Below, in pieces: positions 6,500-13,505 of a DNA stretch of 17,472 bases. Numbering within the stretch: position 1 is the first letter of the stretch; the number at the start of each line of letters is the position of its first letter. This DNA comes from HRBIN15 sp039630445 (GTDB lineage Bacteria; Armatimonadota; Fimbriimonadia; Fimbriimonadales; GBS-DC): assembly GCA_039630445.1 (NCBI GenBank), contig JBCNVA010000077.1:1-17472 (forward strand), read 5' to 3'. The notes beneath the pieces were generated by a model. That model was not told the DNA's origin and did not search any database. It saw nothing but the letters and a program-made list of their open reading frames with translations. A program made the position numbers and the translations under genes.

Positions 6500-8895
6500 C
6501 CGTAGGGCGTGAACCCAGCCTGCGGGATCGGTTCCACCTAATTGGGATCGGTGGCGCGGGCATGTCGGCGCTGGCGCGCTGGCTGGCAGAGCGGGGCGCT
6601 ATGGTGAGCGGCTCCGACCTGGTGGAGTCGCCCGTGCTGGATGCACTGCGAGCGCGTGGCATCCGCGCCTACACGCCCCACGACCCCGCCCAGATGGGCG
6701 ATCCCACATGGATAGTCGTCTCCGACGCCATCCACCCTGACAACCCCGAAGTGATCGAAGCGATGCGCCGCCAACTGCCCATCTGGCGCCGCTCCCAACT
6801 GTTGGGCTGGCTGCTGAAACCCTATCGGGTGATTGCCGTCAGCGGCACGCATGGCAAAACAACCACCACCGCAATGATCGCCACCATCTTGGAGGAAGCG
6901 GGTTATGATCCGCGCGTGCTGCTTGGGGGCGACCTCGCGCACGCCCAGCCCCCGTGGGAGGGCAACATCCGACTGGGCAAGGGCGAATGGGCGGTGGTGG
7001 AAGCGTGCGAAGCCTACGAATCGTTTCTGGATCTGGAGCCAGAAATCGCTGTGGTCACCAATATCGACCCCGATCATCTCGATTTCCATCAGACCTTCGA
7101 GCGGTTGCAAGCCAGCTTCGCTCACTTTTGCCAGCGTGTCCGCCCTGGGGGGCACAGGGTGTGTGGCGGGGACAATCGGGGCGTGCAGGAGATGTGCCGA
7201 CTGCTCCATGCGCGCGGCGCACACGAACGCCCGCCCCTGCTCTACGGTTTCGGCGAGAGCAACGACCTGCGTGCCGCCATCTTAGCGCGCACCCCCGACG
7301 GCACAGAGTTTGAACTGATAGGAAGTGAGTGGCACACCGCGCAGGGCGCACGCTTCCATCTCCCTCTGCCCGGCGACCATAATGTGCAGAACGCGCTGGC
7401 AGCAATCGCTGTAGGACAGCTGCTCGGTATTCCCATAGACACGCAGCAGCGAGCCTTGGCACGCTTTCACGGGGTACGACGCCGACTGGAGCTGGTCGGT
7501 GAGGCGGCGGGCATCACCTTAGTGGACGACTATGCCCATCATCCTGTCGAGATCGAAGCCACGCTCGCCGCCCTGCGCCAGCGCTTCCCAAACCGCCGTC
7601 TTGTGGTGATCTACCAGCCCCATCTGTATAGCCGCACGCGCGATCAGCTCAAAGGGCTGATCCACAGCCTGAGCGCGGCGGACATGGTGGTCATTACCGA
7701 CATCTACCCGGCGCGGGAGAAGCCGATACCTGGCGTGAGCGCGTCGCTGATTGCCGACGGCTTGCTGGAGAACGATCAGCCGCCCACGCTCTATGTGCCC
7801 ATCAAGGAGCAGATTCCCCATCGCCTGCTGCCCCACCTCGTGCCCAGTGATGTGGTGGTCACGATGGGCGCGGGTGATATCGACAAGATCGCCGCGCCGC
7901 TGTTGCGCCTGCTGGAGGCGCGTGGGCAGGTGCGCCGCCTGCGCATCGCCGTGCTGATGGGCGGCGATTCCCCCGAACGGGATGTGTCGCTTCTGTCGGG
8001 CATGCGCGTGCTGCAGGCATTAGACCCTGAACGATTCATCGGTATCCCCATTGACCCTGCCCAACTGAAGGGCAAAGAGGGGGTCTGGGGCTTGCTGGAT
8101 CTTTTGCAAAACGAACGCCCCGATCTCGCCTTTATCGCGCTGCATGGGCGACATGGCGAGGATGGCGCGATTCAGGGCTTGCTGGAGATGCTGGGCATCC
8201 CCTACACGGGGTCAGGCATCCTGCCCAGCGCGCTCGCTATGAACAAACACGCTGCCAAAATCGTGCTGCAATCGGCAGGGCTGACAGTGCCACCCGGCGT
8301 GCTGGTGCGCCAGTCCGACCTCTCGGAGGTAGCTGACCTGTCCGAGATCCCCGGTTTGTCTAACCTGAAGCTGCCGCTGATTGTGAAGCCGAACGAGGGT
8401 GGCTCCACGCTGGGCACCACGCGCGTGTGGGAATGGGAACAGTTGCCGCGTGCGCTGCGCAAAGCCTTCGCCTACGACGAGCGTGCCCTGATCGAGGAAC
8501 TCATCGAGGGGATCGAGGTCTCCGTGCCTGTAATCGGCACGCGCACTCCCCAAGCGCTTCCACCAGTGGAGATCGTGCCGCGCACGGGCTTCTACGGCTT
8601 CCAAGCGAAATACACACCGGGCTTGACCGAGGAGATTGTGCCTGCCCGCTTGCCTGAGGAGGTGCTGGAGTTGCTGAAGGCGACGGCGCTGCAGGCGCAC
8701 CTCGCGCTGGGCTGCCGTAGCATGAGCCGTGTGGATATCATCCTGCGCGATTTGACCCCCTTTATCTTGGAGGTGAACACCGTGCCGGGGCTGACACCCA
8801 CCTCCCTGTTGCCGCGCAGTGCCGAAGCAGCGGGCATTCCCTTTCCCCAGCTCATCACGCGCCTTATCGAGGATGCACTGGAGGGTTGGCAATGA
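6472..8895 (+). CDS. murC-ddl: Bifunctional MurC-Ddl: UDP-MurNAc--L-alanine ligase fused to D-alanine--D-alanine ligase
   Basis: One uninterrupted 807-residue frame joins two complete cytoplasmic enzymes. Residues 1 to about 485 are MurC, which adds L-Ala to UDP-MurNAc: GIGGAGMSAL (25-34), P-loop SGTHGKTTTT (124-133), VVTNIDPDHLDFH, VDDYAHHPVEIEAT and YQPHLYSRT. From about residue 490 to 807 is Ddl, which makes D-Ala-D-Ala: GGDSPERDVSLLSG (Glu502), LHGRHGEDGAIQGLLE, VKPNEGGSTLG (Ser645), AKY (Tyr714), SRVD and LEVNTVPGLT. Ser645 and Tyr714 match the Ddl residues tied to D-Ala-D-Ala rather than D-Ala-D-Lac. There is almost no linker: GAGDID...LLEARGQVRR runs straight into LRIAVLMGG. Such fusions are known in Chlamydia but are uncommon. 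The stop forms ATGA with ftsQ. Confidence 0.95.
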   Translation: MQSPTGIPLTVGREPSLRDRFHLIGIGGAGMSALARWLAERGAMVSGSDLVESPVLDALRARGIRAYTPHDPAQMGDPTWIVVSDAIHPDNPEVIEAMRRQLPIWRRSQLLGWLLKPYRVIAVSGTHGKTTTTAMIATILEEAGYDPRVLLGGDLAHAQPPWEGNIRLGKGEWAVVEACEAYESFLDLEPEIAVVTNIDPDHLDFHQTFERLQASFAHFCQRVRPGGHRVCGGDNRGVQEMCRLLHARGAHERPPLLYGFGESNDLRAAILARTPDGTEFELIGSEWHTAQGARFHLPLPGDHNVQNALAAIAVGQLLGIPIDTQQRALARFHGVRRRLELVGEAAGITLVDDYAHHPVEIEATLAALRQRFPNRRLVVIYQPHLYSRTRDQLKGLIHSLSAADMVVITDIYPAREKPIPGVSASLIADGLLENDQPPTLYVPIKEQIPHRLLPHLVPSDVVVTMGAGDIDKIAAPLLRLLEARGQVRRLRIAVLMGGDSPERDVSLLSGMRVLQALDPERFIGIPIDPAQLKGKEGVWGLLDLLQNERPDLAFIALHGRHGEDGAIQGLLEMLGIPYTGSGILPSALAMNKHAAKIVLQSAGLTVPPGVLVRQSDLSEVADLSEIPGLSNLKLPLIVKPNEGGSTLGTTRVWEWEQLPRALRKAFAYDERALIEELIEGIEVSVPVIGTRTPQALPPVEIVPRTGFYGFQAKYTPGLTEEIVPARLPEEVLELLKATALQAHLALGCRSMSRVDIILRDLTPFILEVNTVPGLTPTSLLPRSAEAAGIPFPQLITRLIEDALEGWQ

Positions 8896-9824
8896 AGCGA
8901 GCGCAGCGTATCCCCCATCGGAGCGCGTCGCGGGGGCTGATTATCGAGCCTGTTCGGCATGTCCGCCCCATCCGAACGGTTCGCCGTCGTTCGTGGCTAA
9001 CAGCACACCGCACGCTTATCGAAAACAGCCTCTGGCTGCTCGTTGGGGTGCTGCTTGTGCTAAGCGTGTGGGCTTCTCCGCGCATGCAGCCCCAGGTGCT
9101 GATCGTTCATCATGTGCCCCCTGCAGCCCAGTCTGAAATTGAGGCGCGGCTGCGTGCGCTTTGGCAGCGGCAGCCTTACAGCGTGTGGCTTGGGGCACAG
9201 GCGTTGGAGCGCGAGTTGCAACACCTCCCTTGGGTGGCTCAGGCTCAAGTCCGTCCGCACCTCCCTTCTCGGCTGCACATCATCCTCCAGCCACGCGAAG
9301 CTTTCGTCGAAGTGCGCGCTGATCCCGACCGCCGAATCTTCATCGACAGGGCAGGAATCGCCTTTCAGCCACCGAATCCTCCCAAAAGCGTGCCCGGTGG
9401 GGTGATTTACCTATCAGGGGGAGCAGACCTGCCATCTGAGGGAGCGCTGCACCATGGATCACCGCTCTGGCGGGCATTCCAACTACTGCAAACCCTTTAT
9501 CAGGATGCCCAACCTACCCCATCGGTGCAGTCAATTCATATTGAGCCTGATGGTGAACTAAGCCTTACCTGTAAGGCGGAGGGAGGCGCACCGATGCAGT
9601 TCCGATTAGGCGATGCGGCGCACTATCAGCAGCAGGCGCAGGTCATACAGTTGCTGCGACACTGCCCGCCTACGCAAATCGCCCAGTGGGAATATATCGA
9701 CCTGAAAAGCCCTGCCTACCCGGCAGTCAAACCGCTTTCGAAGGCGCAAGGGGGACAAAGCCAGAGCAGCGCGTCCCCTCAGGTGCAAATGTCTCATTTG
9801 CCTGATAGGAACCAAGAGCGATGA
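8892..9824 (+). CDS. ftsQ: Divisome protein FtsQ/DivIB
   Basis: FtsQ (DivIB) is a bitopic membrane protein linking the cytoplasmic ring to periplasmic septal synthesis. The 310 residues give a strongly basic cytoplasmic tail (1-45, many Arg), one membrane segment (about 46-62) and an extracytoplasmic part. The POTRA domain lies at about 70-145 and ends in the family signature LPWVAQAQVRPHLPSRLHI, followed by PREAFVEV. The beta domain after it (IDRAGIAFQ...) is divergent, and the last 35 residues are Ser/Gln-rich. The ATG 8892 overlaps the murC-ddl stop and follows GGAGGG (8880-8885) by 6 bases; the in-frame TTG at 8886 abuts that site. Place in the cluster and topology support FtsQ; sequence likeness alone is moderate. 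Confidence 0.88.
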   Translation: MKRAQRIPHRSASRGLIIEPVRHVRPIRTVRRRSWLTAHRTLIENSLWLLVGVLLVLSVWASPRMQPQVLIVHHVPPAAQSEIEARLRALWQRQPYSVWLGAQALERELQHLPWVAQAQVRPHLPSRLHIILQPREAFVEVRADPDRRIFIDRAGIAFQPPNPPKSVPGGVIYLSGGADLPSEGALHHGSPLWRAFQLLQTLYQDAQPTPSVQSIHIEPDGELSLTCKAEGGAPMQFRLGDAAHYQQQAQVIQLLRHCPPTQIAQWEYIDLKSPAYPAVKPLSKAQGGQSQSSASPQVQMSHLPDRNQER

Positions 9825-10579
9825 CACCCGAAACTCGACGCATGCAGCGGTTCATCTTCTTTGCTATCTGGCTGGTTGTAGGCGCGTTGTTAGGCATCGC
9901 GCTCAAGGCGCAGTTCCGCCTGCATACGATTGAACTGCCCAGCACGCGCCTGCCTGAACTGGCGCGCGCCTATCTGCAGGAGAAGCGCACCGTGCAGACG
10001 CTGGAAGCCGAAATCCGAGAACAGCGCCAGAGAATGACCGAGCTGGAAAACGCGCTTGCCAGTGGCACCGAGCAAGCGAAGGTGCTGAACGAGAGCCTGC
10101 AAGCCGCAAAGATGCTCGCTGGGCTAATCGAGGTGGAGGGACCTGGCATTGAGCTAATCCTGCGCGATAGCGAGCGGCGCCCACCGCCCGGCTCCACCGA
10201 ATCCCTGCTGGTCGACCTTTACATCATTCACGACTATGACCTGCTGCGCGTGGTGAATGAGCTGCGCCAAGCAGGGGCAGAAGCCATCGCCATCAACGGG
10301 CAGCGACTGGTCGCCACCAGCGCCATCCGCTGCACGGGACCCGTGATTTATGTGAACGATATCAAAATGGCGTCTCCCTTTGTGATTCACGCGATCGGGG
10401 ACCCGAACACACTGCTGGGCGCTCTAAAGACACCCGGTGGCGTGCTATCGGACATTATCGAAGCGGACCCCAAAATGGTGGAGATGCACGCCAAAGAGAA
10501 GGTGCGCATCCCCGCTTACACGGGTTCCACCCAGTTCCGTTTTGCCAAACCGGTCCCTTCTGAGGAGGTTGCAAAGTGA
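9821..10579 (+). CDS. DUF881 family membrane protein (YlxW/YlxX type)
   Basis: The family occurs just before sbp and ftsA in Bacillus (ylxW, ylxX) and in Actinobacteria; its biochemical role is not established. The 252 residues have one membrane segment (about 11-28), a coiled coil (about 45-98, EKRTVQTLEAEIREQRQRM and onward), then the DUF881 domain. In the domain, GLIEVEGPGIELILRDS is followed by LLVDLYIIHDYDLLRVVNELR, AGAEAIAINGQRL, TGPVIYVND and PFVIHAIGD, the usual order of the family. The ATG 9821 makes an ATGA overlap with ftsQ, and the stop makes a GTGA overlap with sbp. A structural or regulatory role at the envelope, linked to division, is inferred only from position and topology. 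Bacillus has two copies here and this cluster has one. Confidence 0.9.
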   Translation: MTPETRRMQRFIFFAIWLVVGALLGIALKAQFRLHTIELPSTRLPELARAYLQEKRTVQTLEAEIREQRQRMTELENALASGTEQAKVLNESLQAAKMLAGLIEVEGPGIELILRDSERRPPPGSTESLLVDLYIIHDYDLLRVVNELRQAGAEAIAINGQRLVATSAIRCTGPVIYVNDIKMASPFVIHAIGDPNTLLGALKTPGGVLSDIIEADPKMVEMHAKEKVRIPAYTGSTQFRFAKPVPSEEVAK

Positions 10580-10935
10580 TTGCCATCGGTTTGCTGGGGC
10601 TTTTGCTGGGGCTGTTGATAGCCTACTTGCTGCTGGACATCCCGATTCCAGCAGAGTGGGCGTCGTATCTTTCGCTGGCGGCACTGGCGGGGCTGGACAC
10701 GGCGTTTGGCGGCTGGCGCGCCGCGCTGGAGGGGCGATTCCATCCCGATGTGTTCGTCTCAGGCTTCATCGTGAACGCCCTGCTCGCCTCGCTGCTGGCT
10801 TATTTGGGCGACCGTATGGGCGTGGACCTGTTCCTCGCAGCGGTCGTGACGCTTGGCGGACGCATGTTCCTGAACTTATCCATTATCCGCCGCTACTATC
10901 TCAATCAGTGGTCGCTGAGAAGGACACGCGGATGA
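10576..10935 (+). CDS. sbp: Small basic protein Sbp (DUF1290)
   Basis: Sbp is a small conserved membrane protein found upstream of ftsA in Bacillus and relatives; its function is unknown. The 119 residues form about three to four hydrophobic segments. The recognisable core is SYLSLAALAGLDTAFGG, then ALEGRFHPDVFVSGF, NALLASLLAYLGDRMGVDL and a final GRMFLNLSIIRR, which match the family in order and spacing. The C-terminal tail (RRYYLNQWSLRRTRG) is strongly basic. The start is GTG 10576, overlapping the DUF881 stop and preceded by GAGGAGG (10562-10568). Its stop overlaps ftsA as ATGA. Co-transcription with ftsA and ftsZ suggests a division or envelope role, but that is inference. Confidence 0.92.
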   Translation: MIAIGLLGLLLGLLIAYLLLDIPIPAEWASYLSLAALAGLDTAFGGWRAALEGRFHPDVFVSGFIVNALLASLLAYLGDRMGVDLFLAAVVTLGGRMFLNLSIIRRYYLNQWSLRRTRG

Positions 10936-12182
10936 ACCCGATTGTTGCGCTCGATATCGGTACGACGAAGGTCTGCTGCCTGATTGGGCAGTTGACGCAT
11001 GAAGGTAGCCTGCGGATTCTGGGCTACGGTGTCGCCCCCTGCCGCGGGCTGCGCCAAGGGATGGTCATCGATTTAGATCAGACCGTTGCGGCCATCGAGC
11101 AAGCGGTGCACGATGCCCAGTCCATGGCGGATACCCCTGTCACGGCAGCGCTTGTGGGCGTGACTGGTGCCCACATCGAGACCATTCAGCGTCGTGCCGA
11201 GATCGCCATCACCAACCCCGATCGGGAGATCACCGAGCAGGATCTGGAGCGGCTCCGCTTCCAGATCCAGCAGGTTGCCCTGCCTCCCGACCGCGAGCTG
11301 CTGCATTTGCTTATCCGCCACTACATCGTGGACGGTCAGCGCGGGATTGTCAATCCAGTGGGCATGAGCGCGACTCATCTGCAAGCCGAAGCGCTGCTGG
11401 TGACAGGAGGAGTGACCTTTTTGCAGAACATTCGACGATGCGTCGAGCGGGCAGGGCTACAACCGCAAACACTCGTGCTGGAACCGTATGCCTCTGGGCA
11501 AGCGGTGCTTAGCTCGGAGGAGCGTGAAGTGGGTGTCGCCCTGCTCGATATCGGCGGCGGTACGACCGATGTCGCCCTCTTCATCGAGGGCAGCTTAGCC
11601 ATGACCACCGTGGTGCCGCTGGGGGGCAACCATGTGTCGCGTGATGTATACTTAATGTTTCGCATCGCCTCGCCTGAGGAGGCGGAACGGGTCAAGCGGG
11701 AGTACGGCTGTGCCCTCGCCGAGCGCGTGCCCGATGACGAGCTGGTGACCTATCTGGAGATGGGGACACTGCAGCAGCGGCGTGTCCCGCGCCGAATCTT
11801 GACCGAAGTGATTGAGGAGCGGATGCGCGAGATTTTCGAGCTGGCTTACGCCGAGATTCAGCGATCGGGGCTGGCGGACCGATTGGCGGCAGGTGTAGTG
11901 CTGACCGGCGGTGGTGCCTGCCTGCCTTGCACTGCCGAGCTGGGACGGCAGGTGTTCGGCGCACTGCCTGTGCGCATCGGCATCCCCACTCTCCATCCCC
12001 ACGACGCTGGTGAGGGCGAGTCCGGCATGGCGCAGAGCATCCAGCAACCTGCCTTCGCCACCGCCGTCGGCTTGCTGCTGATTGGCGCGCAGGAACGGAT
12101 GCTCCACCCCGAGGAGGGGCTACCTCTGCGCCTGTGGAAACGCCTGACCCAACGGTTCAAACGCATGTTCAAACGACGGTAG
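10932..12182 (+). CDS. ftsA: Cell division protein FtsA (actin-like membrane tether of FtsZ)
   Basis: FtsA is an actin-fold ATPase that anchors FtsZ filaments to the membrane and recruits later divisome proteins. The 416 residues show phosphate loop 1 ALDIGTTKVCCLIG (from residue 6), the 1C domain with RGLRQGMVIDLD and VTGAHIET, phosphate loop 2 LLDIGGGTTDVALF (about 204-217) and the adenosine motif VVLTGGGACLP. The C-terminus LWKRLTQRFKRMFKRR has the look of the amphipathic membrane-targeting helix. The frame is open upstream to 10437. ATG 10932 is chosen because it overlaps the sbp stop, follows AAGGA (10920-10924) by 7 bases, and starts right at the actin fold. A 53-base gap separates it from ftsZ. 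Identification is secure. Confidence 0.96.
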   Translation: MNPIVALDIGTTKVCCLIGQLTHEGSLRILGYGVAPCRGLRQGMVIDLDQTVAAIEQAVHDAQSMADTPVTAALVGVTGAHIETIQRRAEIAITNPDREITEQDLERLRFQIQQVALPPDRELLHLLIRHYIVDGQRGIVNPVGMSATHLQAEALLVTGGVTFLQNIRRCVERAGLQPQTLVLEPYASGQAVLSSEEREVGVALLDIGGGTTDVALFIEGSLAMTTVVPLGGNHVSRDVYLMFRIASPEEAERVKREYGCALAERVPDDELVTYLEMGTLQQRRVPRRILTEVIEERMREIFELAYAEIQRSGLADRLAAGVVLTGGGACLPCTAELGRQVFGALPVRIGIPTLHPHDAGEGESGMAQSIQQPAFATAVGLLLIGAQERMLHPEEGLPLRLWKRLTQRFKRMFKRR

Positions 12183-12221
12183 CATCGGGCGCTGACAATC
12201 AAGGCGCCACACACTCAACCA

Positions 12222-12228
12222 AAAGGAG
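12222..12228 (+). promoter_or_regulatory. Strong ribosome binding site of ftsZ
   Basis: AAAGGAG lies 7 bases before ATG 12236, in the only real gap (12183-12235) of the dcw cluster. It supports 12236 over the upstream in-frame ATG at 12134, which is inside ftsA. The gap lets ftsZ be translated independently of ftsA. I see no convincing promoter in it. Confidence 0.75.
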
Positions 12229-12235
12229 TACAGCC

Positions 12236-13423
12236 ATGGCAAAGGATAGCACGAAAACGAGCCGAGCAGGGGGCGAAGAGATGCAAGTGAAACATGCCTG
12301 CATCAAGGTCGTGGGTGTCGGTGGCGGCGGCGGCAACGCCGTCAACCGCATGATCGAGGTAGGTGTACAGGGCGTGGAGTTCATCGCTATGAATACCGAC
12401 GCGCAGGTCCTCAACCTTTCGCGAGCTCCCTACAAGCTACAACTCGGTCCGGGCGTCACGCGCGGGCTGGGTGCAGGCGGCAACCCCGAAGTGGGACGCA
12501 AAGCCGCAGAAGAGAGCCGCGACGAAATCTACCATATCTTGGAGGGCGCCGATCTGGTCTTTATCACCGCCGGGCTGGGCGGCGGCACTGGCACAGGCGC
12601 TGCGCCGATTATCGCCGAGATTGCACGCGACCTCAACGCGCTGACCATCGCGGTGGTCACCAAACCCTTCCGCTTCGAAGGACCCCGCCGCGCCAAAGTC
12701 GCTGATGCAGGTGCGGAACAGCTCCGCCAGTTTGTTGACGCCATGATTGTCATCCACAATAGCCGCCTCGTCGATATTTCCGACCGCACCACCACGATGT
12801 CAGAAGCCTTCCGCCTCGCCGACGATGTGTTGCGTAGCGGGGTGCAGGGCATCTCTGACATTATCCAACGACCTGGCATCATCAATGTGGATTTCGCCGA
12901 TGTGCGCACCATCTTCAAAGACGCTGGCACCGCGATGATGGGACTGGGCAAAGGCACGGGCGAAAACCGCACCCTCCAAGCCATGCAACACGCGATGACA
13001 AGCAAACTCCTTGAAACTTCTATCGATGGAGCAACGCGTATCCTGGTGAACATTACCACGCCACCCGATGTGCGCATGCACGAGATCGAGGAGGCGATGA
13101 GCCTGCTCTATGAGCATGCCGACCGCGAAGACGCCAACATCTGCTGGGGCTGGGTCGTCGACGAGACCAGCAACGATGTGGTCTATGTCACCCTGTTGGT
13201 GACGGGCTTCCCTGAAACTCCTCAGGAGAAGGCGGTGGTGCAGATGGAGCGTAAGGAGGAGCCGAACGCGGCTATCCTTCTGCCCCCTGTTGGACGAACG
13301 CCTGCCCGTCCCGCCACGCCACCCATCGTGACTCCGCCCACCAGCACGAATCCCGAACGCAAACCCATCCCAGAGGACTACGAACTCCCCGCCTTTCTAC
13401 GCCGACGCGAGATTCAACCTTAA
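12236..13423 (+). CDS. ftsZ: Cell division GTPase FtsZ
   Basis: FtsZ is the tubulin-like GTPase that forms the cytokinetic ring. The 395 residues have a short polar N-terminus, then IKVVGVGGGGGNAVNRM (from about residue 22), NTDAQVL, the tubulin signature GGGTGTGAAP (about 115-124), KPFRFEGPRR and the T7 catalytic loop NVDFADVRTIFKDAGTAMMG (near 215-235). After the globular part comes a Pro/Thr-rich linker (about 345-378) and the C-terminal peptide EDYELPAFLRRREI, which fits the FtsA-binding consensus. The start at 12236 has a strong ribosome binding site; ATG 12281 is a weaker option lacking 15 residues. The coding strand here is richer in C than in the genes upstream. A hairpin follows 7 bases after the stop. 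Identification is secure. Confidence 0.97.
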   Translation: MAKDSTKTSRAGGEEMQVKHACIKVVGVGGGGGNAVNRMIEVGVQGVEFIAMNTDAQVLNLSRAPYKLQLGPGVTRGLGAGGNPEVGRKAAEESRDEIYHILEGADLVFITAGLGGGTGTGAAPIIAEIARDLNALTIAVVTKPFRFEGPRRAKVADAGAEQLRQFVDAMIVIHNSRLVDISDRTTTMSEAFRLADDVLRSGVQGISDIIQRPGIINVDFADVRTIFKDAGTAMMGLGKGTGENRTLQAMQHAMTSKLLETSIDGATRILVNITTPPDVRMHEIEEAMSLLYEHADREDANICWGWVVDETSNDVVYVTLLVTGFPETPQEKAVVQMERKEEPNAAILLPPVGRTPARPATPPIVTPPTSTNPERKPIPEDYELPAFLRRREIQP

Positions 13424-13430
13424 AACACAC

Positions 13431-13459
13431 AGGGGCGACGGCAGTGCGCCGTTGCCCCT
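13431..13459 (+). terminator. Hairpin after ftsZ, candidate end of the dcw transcript
   Basis: The arms AGGGGCGACGGC (13431-13442) and GCCGTTGCCCCT (13448-13459) pair over 12 bases with one G-U wobble and a 5-base loop. The stem begins 8 bases after the ftsZ stop codon. No T tract follows it, so it is not a textbook intrinsic terminator. It could stop transcription with a helper, protect the mRNA 3' end, or be a dispersed repeat. The structure is plain in the sequence; its role is inferred from position. Confidence 0.5.
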
Positions 13460-13505
13460 CGCCTGCATAGCAGAAACATGTCCTTACACACTGAACCCTG
13501 TTGCC

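Noticed and set aside
8819..9136. Small + strand frame across the murC-ddl end and ftsQ start
   Set aside because: It is in a different frame from both genes and covers the coupled stop-start junction; no motif or start site supports it.
10437..10931. Upstream extension of the ftsA frame by 165 codons
   Set aside because: It overlaps the DUF881 gene end and all of sbp in another frame. FtsA proteins begin at the actin fold, matching ATG 10932.
13452..13505. TTG start 18 codons upstream for the hydrolase
   Set aside because: The codon is in the right arm of the post-ftsZ hairpin, has no ribosome binding site, and would spoil the signal peptide at 13506.
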